A DNA stretch of 64,000 nt, from NCBI GenBank assembly GCA_017395545.1, contig JAFPUF010000019.1, forward strand, positions 1 to 64,000, in the 5' to 3' direction. A program made the translations under genes and the position numbers. The notes beneath the pieces are model-generated. The model had not been told where the DNA came from, did not search any database, and worked only from the letters and a program-made list of their open reading frames with translations. Below are positions 51,207 through 59,613 of this stretch, one piece after another; the stretch's first letter is position 1; each line of letters begins with the position of its first letter. The DNA comes from Treponema sp. (GTDB lineage Bacteria; Spirochaetota; Spirochaetia; Treponematales; Treponemataceae).

Positions 51207-52784
51207 CTACAGCGTAGCGATGGTTCTCTCAAGGCGTTCGAGAGCGCGCTCTTTTCCAAGAACTGCAATTGAACCGATGAGCGGTGGAGAAACACGGCTT
51301 CCTGTGACTGCCATACGAACTGGCATCATGAAGTCACCGAGTTTGATTCCAAGTTCTTCAGCCTTTGCCTTTGCGAAAGCTTCTGCGCCCTCGTGGTCAA
51401 GCTCGAATACCTTTGCAACGAACTCTTTTGCATTCTCCAAGACTTCTTTTGTTTTTGCCTGGTCGAGTTTTTTCGGGATAAGCTGCTCAACTGGTGGAAC
51501 TGCCGGCTCTGTGAACATAAAGTGAACCATCTCAGCGGCTTCTGTGAGGAATTTGAGTCGTTCCTGAATGAGCGGCATGAGACCCATGAGTGTTTTTTTG
51601 ACATCTGCGCTGGTCATGTTCATTGATTTGTCTACGCAGTAAGGCTCGCCGTCTTCACCCATTGCTACTCCTGAGAACTGAGGGCCAACATTTGGTTTTG
51701 GCTGCGGGTTCTCCGGGTTGATTTCGAGAGTTGCGTCGCCAGTTCCTGTGATAAACGGAAGAGTCCACTTGTAAAGCTCTTCCGTTGAAAGCTGGCGGAT
51801 ATAGTTTGCGTTGTAGAATTCGAGTTTTTTGTAGTCGAATACAGCCGGAGCTTTGTTGAGGTGCTCAAGCTTGAATCGTTCTGCAAGTTCGTCGAGTGTG
51901 TAAAAGTCACGGCCTTCCTCGTAAGAACAGCCCAGGAGAGCGACATAGTTTACGATAGCCTGTGGCAAATATCCTCGTGCACGGAACTCGTTCAAAGAAG
52001 TTGAGCCGTGTCGTTTTGAGAGTTTTTTACCGTCCGAACCGTTTACCATCGGAAGATGGCAGAATTCCGGGTGCTCCCAGCCGAAAGCTCTGTACATCTG
52101 AACATGGAGCGGAGTAGAAGGAATCCATTCCTGAGCGCGCATAACATGGCTGACCTTCATCAAGTGGTCGTCAACGATGTTTGCCAGGTGATATGTCGGG
52201 AATCCGTCGCTTTTGAGCAAAACTGGATCCGGAGAAATGTCCTCGTTTTTCCATGTGATGTCGCCGAGAAGGTGGTCGTGGAATGTTGTCTCACCCTCAA
52301 GAGGCACCTTGAGTCGGATTACATAAGGCTTTCCAGCGTCCAAATTTGCCTTAACTTCCTCTGGTGTGAGGTGACGGCAGTTTCGGTCGTAGCCAGGAGC
52401 CATTTTGTTTTCTGTCTGGATTTTTTTGATTCGCTCAAGCCGCTCTGAGTCGCAGAAGCAGTAGTAAGCCTCGCCTTTCTCAACAAGCTCGTGAGCGTAT
52501 TTTTTGTAAAGCTCAAATCGCTCTGACTGAACATAAGGGCCGTATTCGCCGCCCTTTGAGCCACCCTCGTCCCAGTCGATTCCGAGCCAGGCCATTGTGT
52601 CATAAAGATTTTTTACATAAGCTTCTGAAAAGCGAGTGCGGTCTGTATCTTCGAGACGGAGAATGAATTTACCGCCCTGAGAGCGGGCATAAAGATAATT
52701 GAAAAGGGCTGTGCGGACGCCACCGATGTGCTGCAATCCTGTTGGTGACGGTGCATAACGAACTCTAACTTCTGAATTAGACAT
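51207..52784 (-). CDS. gltX: Glutamyl-tRNA synthetase
   Basis: 525-aa class I synthetase. HIGH-type motif APSPTGLQHIGG at the N-terminus, KLSKRHG near residue 256, and DEGG/PYVQSER in the catalytic core. Slightly longer than the usual ~480, owing partly to an insertion around residues 345-390. In genomes lacking GlnRS such enzymes charge tRNA-Gln as well, but this cannot be read here. AGAGG lies 7 nt before the ATG. Confidence 0.95.
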   Translation of the reverse strand: MSNSEVRVRYAPSPTGLQHIGGVRTALFNYLYARSQGGKFILRLEDTDRTRFSEAYVKNLYDTMAWLGIDWDEGGSKGGEYGPYVQSERFELYKKYAHELVEKGEAYYCFCDSERLERIKKIQTENKMAPGYDRNCRHLTPEEVKANLDAGKPYVIRLKVPLEGETTFHDHLLGDITWKNEDISPDPVLLKSDGFPTYHLANIVDDHLMKVSHVMRAQEWIPSTPLHVQMYRAFGWEHPEFCHLPMVNGSDGKKLSKRHGSTSLNEFRARGYLPQAIVNYVALLGCSYEEGRDFYTLDELAERFKLEHLNKAPAVFDYKKLEFYNANYIRQLSTEELYKWTLPFITGTGDATLEINPENPQPKPNVGPQFSGVAMGEDGEPYCVDKSMNMTSADVKKTLMGLMPLIQERLKFLTEAAEMVHFMFTEPAVPPVEQLIPKKLDQAKTKEVLENAKEFVAKVFELDHEGAEAFAKAKAEELGIKLGDFMMPVRMAVTGSRVSPPLIGSIAVLGKERALERLERTIATL

Positions 52785-52939
52785 ATTTTCCTCTATATAA
52801 ATTAAAAATTTTCCTCAACATTATAATGAATTGGCGATTTATATTCCACAATTTTTAATTATAACAAAAGTTTATTAGTTTTTTTTGCCGGAAATGCACT
52901 TTTTTCTCACTATCTTTCATGGAGGCAAAAAATAAGATT

Positions 52940-54616
52940 ATGACTATCTATTCTTTTTCACCTTTCGGGTACGAAGGGGCTTTGGTCACTGTTGAGGTTG
53001 ACTTGCGGCGCGGTATTCCTGCGGTTGACATCGTAGGACTTGCGGACAACGCCGTCAAAGAGTCCCGTGAAAGAATGCGCTCGGCAATCAGGAATTCTGG
53101 TTTTGAGTTCCCGATGGAGCGTGTTCTGATTTCACTTTCACCGGCTGACTTAAAAAAGGAAGGCTCTGGCTTTGATTTGCCGCTTGCCCTTGCGGTTCTC
53201 TCTGTACAGAAAAGCGGAAATTCCCAGGGTAAGGAAGACGGCATCTCTTCTGAGGACCGCGAGCCTATTCTTGTGATGGGAGAGCTTGAACTTTCGGGAG
53301 CAATCCGGCCTGTCAGGGCGATTCATGCGGCAGCGAGTACGGCAGTTCAGGCGGGAATCACAAAATGCATCGTGGCTCAGTCGAATGCGGCGGAGGCAAG
53401 GGAAGTTGCGGGAATGAAAGTCTTCGGGGCATCCACTCTTACCGAGGCGTTCGAGGCACTTTCAAAACCGGAGCTTTTCACGGGAACGGAAGAAAGCAAC
53501 GATGAATTTTTCGTGCCAGAAGGAAGTGTGAATGTGAACGGTGTGCTTTTCCCTCAGAAAGATAAGAACACGGAATTTGCGAACATCAAAAATCAGAAAA
53601 AACTCGTTCGTGCTTTGCAGATTGCGGCGGCCGGCGGTCACAATATTCTTGCTTACGGCCCGCCCGGATGCGGAAAAACGCTTGCGATGACAAGATTTCC
53701 GGCTCTTCTTCCGCTTTTGACGCTCGAGGAAGCTCAGACAACGACAAGGATTCATTCGATTGCAGGACTTTTGCGGCCAGACCAGCCTTTGATGAGAGTT
53801 CCGCCGTTCAGAATTCCGCATCAGACTTCTTCGATAGAGGGAATTTGCGGAGGAGGAGCGCACTGCAGGCCGGGTGAGATTTCACTTGCGCACAACGGAG
53901 TTCTTTTTCTGGACGAAGCAGCGGAATTCAGGACTTCAGTTCTCCAGATGCTCAGGGTTCCGATTGAAAACGGTTCCATCACGATAAGCAGGGCTGGAAG
54001 AACGACAATCTACCCTGCGAAATTCCAGCTTCTGGTGGCGACAAATCCATGCCCATGCGGAAATTACGGTTCTAGAAGCAAGGTTTGTCTCTGCTCTTTC
54101 AAAAGCGTCGAGCAATACTGGCGGAAATTCTCAGGCCCCCTTCTGGACAGAATCGATATCAGAATTCATGTTGAGAACGATACTGAAAATATTGCGGCCA
54201 CAGAAAAAAATCCGCCCCACCCCTGCGAGAACTGCTGTGACCAGACAAACTGCGGAAACTGCGAGAAAGTTCAGTCACTCGAAATTGAGGAAGAACTCCC
54301 GCTTTCGACAGCAAAACTCAGGGAGGGAATTGCGGACGCGATTTTGATTCAGCGGGAACGACAGGGAAAACGGAACGCAAGGCTAACGCCTCAGGAAATT
54401 CTGGACTTCTGTAAGCTCGGCAGGGAGGAACAATCGATTCTTGACGGAGCGATTACGAACCACGATTTTTCACACAGGGCAACAAGCTCGGTTCTGAAAC
54501 TTTCACGCACAATCGCAGACATGGAAAAATCACTCAAAATCAAAAAAGAACACCTGATGGAAGCGATTGAACTCAGGCTGGACTCAGGCCCGCTGGATCT
54601 GTTCAACGGAGAATAG
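52940..54616 (+). CDS. comM: YifB/ComM-family Mg-chelatase-like AAA ATPase
   Basis: 559 aa from the ATG at 52940. N-terminal Lon-protease-like fold (LVTVEVDLRRGIPAVDIVGL ...), Walker A GPPGCGKT near residue 239, Walker B FLDEAAEF, then NPCPCGNYG with zinc-binding cysteines and a C-terminal extension with a C-x2-C cluster (ENCCDQTNCGNCEK). ComM is a DNA branch-migration helicase used in natural transformation. An ATG at 52919 is in frame and would add seven residues; the later start matches the family N-terminus. Confidence 0.92.
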   Translation: MTIYSFSPFGYEGALVTVEVDLRRGIPAVDIVGLADNAVKESRERMRSAIRNSGFEFPMERVLISLSPADLKKEGSGFDLPLALAVLSVQKSGNSQGKEDGISSEDREPILVMGELELSGAIRPVRAIHAAASTAVQAGITKCIVAQSNAAEAREVAGMKVFGASTLTEAFEALSKPELFTGTEESNDEFFVPEGSVNVNGVLFPQKDKNTEFANIKNQKKLVRALQIAAAGGHNILAYGPPGCGKTLAMTRFPALLPLLTLEEAQTTTRIHSIAGLLRPDQPLMRVPPFRIPHQTSSIEGICGGGAHCRPGEISLAHNGVLFLDEAAEFRTSVLQMLRVPIENGSITISRAGRTTIYPAKFQLLVATNPCPCGNYGSRSKVCLCSFKSVEQYWRKFSGPLLDRIDIRIHVENDTENIAATEKNPPHPCENCCDQTNCGNCEKVQSLEIEEELPLSTAKLREGIADAILIQRERQGKRNARLTPQEILDFCKLGREEQSILDGAITNHDFSHRATSSVLKLSRTIADMEKSLKIKKEHLMEAIELRLDSGPLDLFNGE

Positions 54617-54649
54617 GAAATGGAAACTTGAAAGCGGAAAGATAGTTGC

Positions 54650-54682
54650 TGGGCGCCACCGCGCCACTACTATCCCTGGCGC
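54650..54682. repeat. Hairpin element with GGGATAGTAG loop (copy 1)
   Basis: GCGCCA (54661-54666) pairs perfectly with TGGCGC (54677-54682) around CTACTATCCC, which is GGGATAGTAG on the other strand. GCGCCA can alternatively pair with TGGGCGC (54650-54656). A second copy with a different stem is at 63449-63485. Confidence 0.75.
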
Positions 54683-54694
54683 ATGTAACAAGAC

Positions 54695-54728
54695 AAAAAA
54701 AATCCTGCTCAGGAAACTGAACAGGATT
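54695..54728 (-). terminator. Terminator of tRNA-Leu
   Basis: On the minus strand AATCCTG-T-TCAG pairs with CTGA-G-CAGGATT around TTTC, followed by a run of Ts (A-run 54695-54700 and onward). It starts 2 nt past the discriminator base. Confidence 0.9.
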
Positions 54729-54729
54729 C

Positions 54730-54812
54730 TACCGGGTCTGAGACTCGAACTCAGACGCCCGTGAAGGCAACAGATTTTGAGTCTGTAGTGTCTACCATTT
54801 CACCAACCCGGC
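54730..54812 (-). tRNA. tRNA-Leu, anticodon CAA
   Basis: Acceptor GCCGGGT/ACCCGGT (terminal G-T wobble), anticodon stem ACAGA/TCTGT with loop CTCAAAA (anticodon CAA, reading UUG), long variable arm, T-loop TTCGAGT, discriminator A, no encoded CCA. Confidence 0.95.
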
Positions 54813-54822
54813 AAGTGAGGGA

Positions 54823-54852
54823 AGTATAACAGAAAAAAGGAGATTTTGACAA
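54823..54852 (-). promoter_or_regulatory. Promoter of tRNA-Leu
   Basis: On the minus strand TTGTCA (complement of 54847-54852) and TATACT (complement of 54823-54828) are spaced 18 bp. The complementary plus strand carries the recQ -10 (TGTTATAAT, an extended -10, 54861-54869), so two divergent promoters share this 50-bp gap. Confidence 0.75.
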
Positions 54853-54881
54853 GTGATTTATGTTATAATTTCAGGTAAAAT

Positions 54882-56873
54882 ATGGGAAAAATGAACTTTA
54901 CAGGCAGCACGCCCGAAACCGTTCTAAAGTCTGTTTTCGGGTACGATTCATTCCGGCTTCTTCAGAAAGAAATAATTTATAATGTTCTTGCTAAAAAAGA
55001 CACACTTGCGATTATGCCCACCGGTGGCGGAAAGTCGCTTTGTTATCAGATTCCGGCTTTGATCTTTGAAGGACTGACGGTCGTAGTTTCGCCTTTGATT
55101 TCTTTGATGCAGGATCAGGTAGCGGCGTTGAATGCGGCGGGCGTAAATGCAGTCTTTTTGAATTCTACAGTTGAATGGGAAGATTACAAGGACTCGATGA
55201 ATTCGATCCGGCGTGGTGAGACGAAAATCGTTTATGTTGCCCCGGAAACTCTGGTTACGCCGAAAATCAATGATCTTCTGCATGATTCACGGGTGACTGT
55301 GAGCTGCATTACCGTTGACGAGGCTCATTGTGTCTCGGAATGGGGGCATGACTTCCGCCCGGACTATCTTGAAATCTCAGCTCTCAGAAATCAGTTTAAG
55401 GATGCGGTTTTTCTGGCACTTACTGCAACGGCAACACTCAGCGTCCGCCAGGACATTATCAAAAATCTTCGTCTCCAGAATCCGGCAGTTCTTGTCTCAA
55501 GTTTTGACCGTCCCAACATCTATCTTGATGTGAGGCAAAAAAATAGGAATGCGCTTGATCAGGTTGTTGAGTGTATAAAACGGCACTGGGACGAGAGCGG
55601 AATCATCTATTGTTTTTCAAAAAGGCAGGTCGATGAACTTACGGAAAAGCTTGATTCGCTGGGTTACTCCGTGCTCAATTATCATGCGGGCCTTACTGAC
55701 GAGGTGCGTGCTGACCATCAGACCAAATTTATCCGTGATCAGGTTCAGATTATGGTGGCAACCCTTGCTTTCGGAATGGGAATCGATAAGCCGAATGTTC
55801 GTTTCGTAATTCACTACGACATGCCGAAGTCTCTTGAGCAGTATTATCAGGAAATCGGACGTGCGGGGCGGGACGGACTGGCGAGCGAGGCTCTTCTTTT
55901 GTATTCGGCGGGCGATATTCACAAAATCCGCTATTTTTTTGAAGAGGCGGCGGATAAAACAAGGTGCGAAAATCTTTTACAGGGCATGATTTCGTATGCC
56001 ACAGGAAGAACCTGCCGAAGAAAACTTCTTCTGTCTTATTTCGGGGAGAATTTCACAGGTAAAAACGAGCACTGCTGTGACTTGTGCGACACCGGCCCCA
56101 TTCCAGAGATGGACATGACGATTCCCTGTCAGAAACTGATGAGTTGTATTATCCGCACAGGTTCCCGATTCGGGGCTGCTTATGTGATTGAAGTTCTGCT
56201 CGGCTCCCGGGGAAAGAGAATCCTCGAAAACGGACACAACATGCTTTCGACATGGGGAATTGGCCGTGAACTCGACAAAGACCAGTGGCACGAGGTCGTG
56301 AATCTCTTAATCGAAAAGAATTTTGTCACAAAGTACGGCGACTACAACATTCTTCTTCTGACGAACGAAGGACTTGGGGCGTTGAAAAACCGTGACAAAA
56401 TCATGCTTCCCTTCAACATGCCAAAAAGCAGAGCCAGCACCACAAGCGATTTGTACGCAGAAGGGAATTTCACCCCGAAATATCATGCGAGCGTGGGAAG
56501 TGCCGGAGGAATCATGTTTCCAAAGCCAGAAAAGAAAAAGTCACAATGGGCAAAAAGCCGCCAGAACTCCGGGAGCTATACTGAGAATAGCGAAGAATCT
56601 CAAAAAACAGGCTTCATTCTCCACAAAAAAGAAGTTGACTTCGGTGACGATGCGGAAGCAAAAAGAATCCAGACCGACCTCAAAAAATGGCGAAAACGCA
56701 AGGCCGAGGAAATGAATGTCCCGCCGTATGTGATTTTCGGCGACAGAACGCTCAACGATATTGCGGTCAAAAAACCACGCACGGAAGTCGCACTGTTTGA
56801 TGTGAACGGACTTGGCGAAAAGAAGGTGGAGAAATTTGGGGCGGAGATTTTGCGAATCGTGGGGGCAGAGTGA
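54882..56873 (+). CDS. recQ: RecQ-family ATP-dependent DNA helicase
   Basis: 663 aa 3'-5' helicase. Walker A PTGGGKSLCYQIP (about 46), DEAH motif VDEAHCVSEWGHDFRPDY (about 146), motif VI EIGRAGRDGL, zinc domain with CRRKLLLSYFGE and HCCDLC, a winged helix, and a C-terminal HRDC-like segment (residues ~585-660, LFDVNGLGEKKVEKFG). The extended -10 lies 12 nt before the ATG; no Shine-Dalgarno. The end overlaps the frame of a small zinc-ribbon protein. Confidence 0.95.
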   Translation: MGKMNFTGSTPETVLKSVFGYDSFRLLQKEIIYNVLAKKDTLAIMPTGGGKSLCYQIPALIFEGLTVVVSPLISLMQDQVAALNAAGVNAVFLNSTVEWEDYKDSMNSIRRGETKIVYVAPETLVTPKINDLLHDSRVTVSCITVDEAHCVSEWGHDFRPDYLEISALRNQFKDAVFLALTATATLSVRQDIIKNLRLQNPAVLVSSFDRPNIYLDVRQKNRNALDQVVECIKRHWDESGIIYCFSKRQVDELTEKLDSLGYSVLNYHAGLTDEVRADHQTKFIRDQVQIMVATLAFGMGIDKPNVRFVIHYDMPKSLEQYYQEIGRAGRDGLASEALLLYSAGDIHKIRYFFEEAADKTRCENLLQGMISYATGRTCRRKLLLSYFGENFTGKNEHCCDLCDTGPIPEMDMTIPCQKLMSCIIRTGSRFGAAYVIEVLLGSRGKRILENGHNMLSTWGIGRELDKDQWHEVVNLLIEKNFVTKYGDYNILLLTNEGLGALKNRDKIMLPFNMPKSRASTTSDLYAEGNFTPKYHASVGSAGGIMFPKPEKKKSQWAKSRQNSGSYTENSEESQKTGFILHKKEVDFGDDAEAKRIQTDLKKWRKRKAEEMNVPPYVIFGDRTLNDIAVKKPRTEVALFDVNGLGEKKVEKFGAEILRIVGAE

Positions 56874-57123
56874 AGTTTCTAGCGATGTAAAATCCATTCG
56901 CTTTTTCTGGCATCCTGATTTACATTCATGCGTGAACTGCAAATTTTATTCTCCTGGGAGCCATTACGACTGCCATGAGACAATCGACGAGCTTGTAAAA
57001 GACAAGGAACGCGCAAATTTCTGTGATTACTTTTCGGTCGCTCAGATTGATGCGGGTGCAGGAAATCAAGGGCAGAGCAAATCAGACCAGGCTAAGGCTG
57101 CGTTCGCGGCTTTGTTCGGGTAA
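56812..57123 (+). CDS. Small cysteine-rich (zinc-ribbon-like) protein, start uncertain
   Basis: The conserved-looking part is CVNCKFYSPGSHYDCHETID with later NFCDYFS (four to five Cys/His ligands), about 70 residues, ending with Ala-rich AFAALFG. The frame has no ATG or GTG before this part; the only initiators are TTG codons inside recQ (56812, 56836). Either it starts at a rare codon near 56900, or it is a frameshifted extension of RecQ. A plausible tail of similar composition could thus have been separated from recQ by one indel. Function unknown. Confidence 0.5.
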   Translation: MAKRRWRNLGRRFCESWGQSEVSSDVKSIRFFWHPDLHSCVNCKFYSPGSHYDCHETIDELVKDKERANFCDYFSVAQIDAGAGNQGQSKSDQAKAAFAALFG

Positions 57124-57164
57124 AAAAAATCCTGCATTCCCAAAAATTTCCCGGAAATGCAGGA
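57122..57164 (-). terminator. Terminator at the left border of the restriction-modification island
   Basis: On the minus strand TCCTGCATTTCC pairs with GGGAATGCAGGA (12 bp, one wobble) followed by T8. It partly overlaps the tRNA-T-arm-like border repeat at 57159-57172. Confidence 0.85.
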
Positions 57165-57172
57165 CTCGAACC
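57159..57172. other. Left border repeat of the island, tRNA T-arm-like (candidate att site)
   Basis: The plus strand reads GCAGGACTCGAACC; the complement GGTTCGAGTCCTGC is a typical tRNA T-arm. The same 12 bp (GCAGGACTCGAA) occurs in the same orientation at 62050-62061. No intact tRNA surrounds it. Confidence 0.55.
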
Positions 57173-57608
57173 TTGATGGCCCTCTTTGTGCCACATAGAA
57201 TCTGGATGGTTTAATTCTATATGGTATAAAGAATTAGCTTTGCTTATAATTGATGTTTTCAGGGGCTTAAAACTGAAAATTCGAATATAAAGTAAACGGT
57301 AAGACTTAAAAATACGCGTATTTGTCAGAATATGCTGTTGACCGTCTATAATATCATAGGCTTTTATATTACCATCAGTCTTTGTATCATTTTCTCTGAT
57401 TATTACATTTCCCGTATAATAACTTTTAACGCTATCTCTTTCCTTAAAGGCATTTAATATATCTTCAAGTAGAATTGAAACATTATCCGCATCCCAAGAA
57501 TATGGTCTTTGGTAAACAGGGATTTCAAAAAATTTGTTTTCATAAAGTTTTCTAATATTCCACAGATTTGGTTCTAAAGGATCTCTAGCCATTTTTTTCC
57601 TCTCGTTA

Positions 57609-59609
57609 TTATTTCAAAATCATGATTTGTTGTTTCAAATCCTCATACCATTCTTTAGGAGCTAAAGGACTGCCGTGCATTTCATGAAATAGTTTATACA
57701 GCGTTGCATAAGTCACTTTTCTTTCAAGGATTATTGCAAGGAATTCAGTTTCTAATGGAGTAATCATCATGCCATTGATAACTTCATCCCCATTTTTCCC
57801 ACCATAATACTCCATATTTCTACGGTTTCGGAAATCTGATATTACATTCATGTGAAGGAAATTTGTAATGAATACACAATAGGATTCAAGGCCTTTATGA
57901 TTAAGAATATAATCGCCTAAATGTCTAGAAACTGGCTCCATTTCCATTCGACGCTGATTTGTTGAATCAGATAGTGTTGCTTCAATAAGTAGACTGTGTT
58001 TTGGATAACCATTTTCTGCTTCATATTGGAAAACAAGGTCAGCTTCTCCGCCACCTGCATGAGTTTTCGGTAATAAGTCAGCTTCTAAAGACAGGTTCAT
58101 GAAAGAAAGAATATTTCCTTTTCTCTCACTAATTTTGTACCATATGATACCTAGTATATATTCAAAAATTGTAGGAATATCAGCATCATCTGTAACCAAC
58201 TCTTGAATCTCTTTATCTGCACGCTTACTAATAAGTTGTAAAATGTGAATAAGTTGAGTATCAGAAAATTTTTCATCAATGAGTTTGTTAAATCTTTCGG
58301 TACGTTCATCAGCAACAAACTGTCTGATACTTCCGATTTCAGTAAATGAAGTCTTTTTATCTTTATTGATGGCTTTTAAGAGCTTCTCTGTGTCTAGCTT
58401 CAAGAAAGGAGATATTTCTTCAAGAGATTGTAGTTCCGTTAGTTTTTCGGATTTCTCAAAAGCAAGATTATAAAAGTCATCTGGTAGAAGCGAAAAGTAG
58501 TAATTTGGAATTATATCAAATTTTACTTGCTCATCAGCAAAAAGTAACGTATCTGATATTTTAAGATACCTTCGATTTAAATCATAATAATCTTCAAGAG
58601 TTCTTTCGACTTTTACCATGTGCATTGTTTTAAAGAATACTTTTCTAAATTCTGTTTCATCATTCAAATTAGAAAACATATTCGTTGCTTGCAACTGGTC
58701 TAATGGGGATTTTTTGATAGAAGCACCAGAGGAAGTTTTGAACAAGAACTTTCTCCAATGTGTTTTCACATTTCCAATATCAGAGGCATCATAAAGAGCC
58801 ATAATAGCTTTATCAGATTTATCATCATCAAAATAAACTTTTTTGACAGCATTATATAAAGCAAAATATGGTCTATCATAATCTTTGCTTTTGCGATTTA
58901 AGCCAACCTTACAGAAAGTGTCTTCCGAAACATTTTTTTCAGAAATAAAATAAGCGAGTGCATCTTTGTAATTCTGTTGGTTCATAAATATATCAGTAAC
59001 TATTTCGCCAACATTCACATCTTTACCTCGGAATTCAGAAAGCTTACTTTCTATGAAGGCCGTCGTTTGTTCATTTATACAAAGAGGGAATAAGTACATA
59101 AATTCTTCTTTGTTCAAAAAATTAAATTTCTCAAGCAAACGTGCAAGTAAAATGAAAGGCCGAACACCAGATTCTTTATCTATTTCAATATAGGTTTTTA
59201 GAAGTTGTTGAAAATAAATAAAACTGTCTTTTGGAATTTGCAAAAAATTATCACTTTCAAAGTCTCCAGTTTTGGCTATTTGAAGTAATCTCTTTCCTAC
59301 AGCCGTTAGACGGCGATTATCATCTATCAGACCTATGTCACGCATTCCAGACGTTTTCTGTCTAGCATCTTTTGCCTTTCGTGGAGCATCGCCTTCTTTT
59401 AAGAAATCATTCTCTTTTATAAAGTTATAATATGCTTCCTGAATGAGTTCATTACTTTCCCATTTTTCATTGGCATATTCTGGCTTTTCCCAGAATCTAC
59501 TAAGTAAATCAAGTTGTTGTTCAATTTTCTGATTGAAGTTCTGCATTCGGAAACTTGTAGTTCCCAAACTGTAGTAAAAAGATTTGAAAGAAATATTTTC
59601 TTCTGCCAT
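57609..59609 (-). CDS. AlwI-family type IIS restriction endonuclease
   Basis: 666 aa. The C-terminal half has the AlwI-family nuclease core with GGGEADLVFQYE, LLIEATLSDSTNQR and MEMEPVSRHLGDY, consistent with a PD-(D/E)xK-type site using E-x-T. The N-terminal half should read the target. AlwI recognises GGATC and cuts outside it; the exact site of this enzyme cannot be stated. GAGAGG lies 7 nt before the ATG and overlaps the stop of the upstream methyltransferase gene (gap of 4 nt). Codon use is visibly more AT-rich than that of neighbours outside the island. Confidence 0.85.
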   Translation of the reverse strand: MAEENISFKSFYYSLGTTSFRMQNFNQKIEQQLDLLSRFWEKPEYANEKWESNELIQEAYYNFIKENDFLKEGDAPRKAKDARQKTSGMRDIGLIDDNRRLTAVGKRLLQIAKTGDFESDNFLQIPKDSFIYFQQLLKTYIEIDKESGVRPFILLARLLEKFNFLNKEEFMYLFPLCINEQTTAFIESKLSEFRGKDVNVGEIVTDIFMNQQNYKDALAYFISEKNVSEDTFCKVGLNRKSKDYDRPYFALYNAVKKVYFDDDKSDKAIMALYDASDIGNVKTHWRKFLFKTSSGASIKKSPLDQLQATNMFSNLNDETEFRKVFFKTMHMVKVERTLEDYYDLNRRYLKISDTLLFADEQVKFDIIPNYYFSLLPDDFYNLAFEKSEKLTELQSLEEISPFLKLDTEKLLKAINKDKKTSFTEIGSIRQFVADERTERFNKLIDEKFSDTQLIHILQLISKRADKEIQELVTDDADIPTIFEYILGIIWYKISERKGNILSFMNLSLEADLLPKTHAGGGEADLVFQYEAENGYPKHSLLIEATLSDSTNQRRMEMEPVSRHLGDYILNHKGLESYCVFITNFLHMNVISDFRNRRNMEYYGGKNGDEVINGMMITPLETEFLAIILERKVTYATLYKLFHEMHGSPLAPKEWYEDLKQQIMILK

Positions 59610-59613
59610 AACT

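Larger units (their letters stand above)
57092..57592 (-). pseudogene. Truncated DUF262/GmrSD-type gene
   Basis: The first ~85 codons match the DUF262 (GmrS-like) N-terminus: ENKFFEIPVYQRPYSWD and YDIIDGQQ. The family continues with R-L-x-T and several hundred residues; here similarity stops just after DGQQ and the frame drifts through the 57.17-57.31 kb junction into the recQ-side sequence. Intact members are nucleotide-dependent modification-specific restriction or related proteins. It has AGAGG 8 nt before the ATG and lies 16 bp after the restriction endonuclease gene, so it was part of the same operon. Confidence 0.75.

Noticed and set aside
57159-57172. Intact tRNA gene at the left island border
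   Set aside because: Only T-arm-like sequence is present; no D-arm, anticodon arm or matching acceptor can be found around it.
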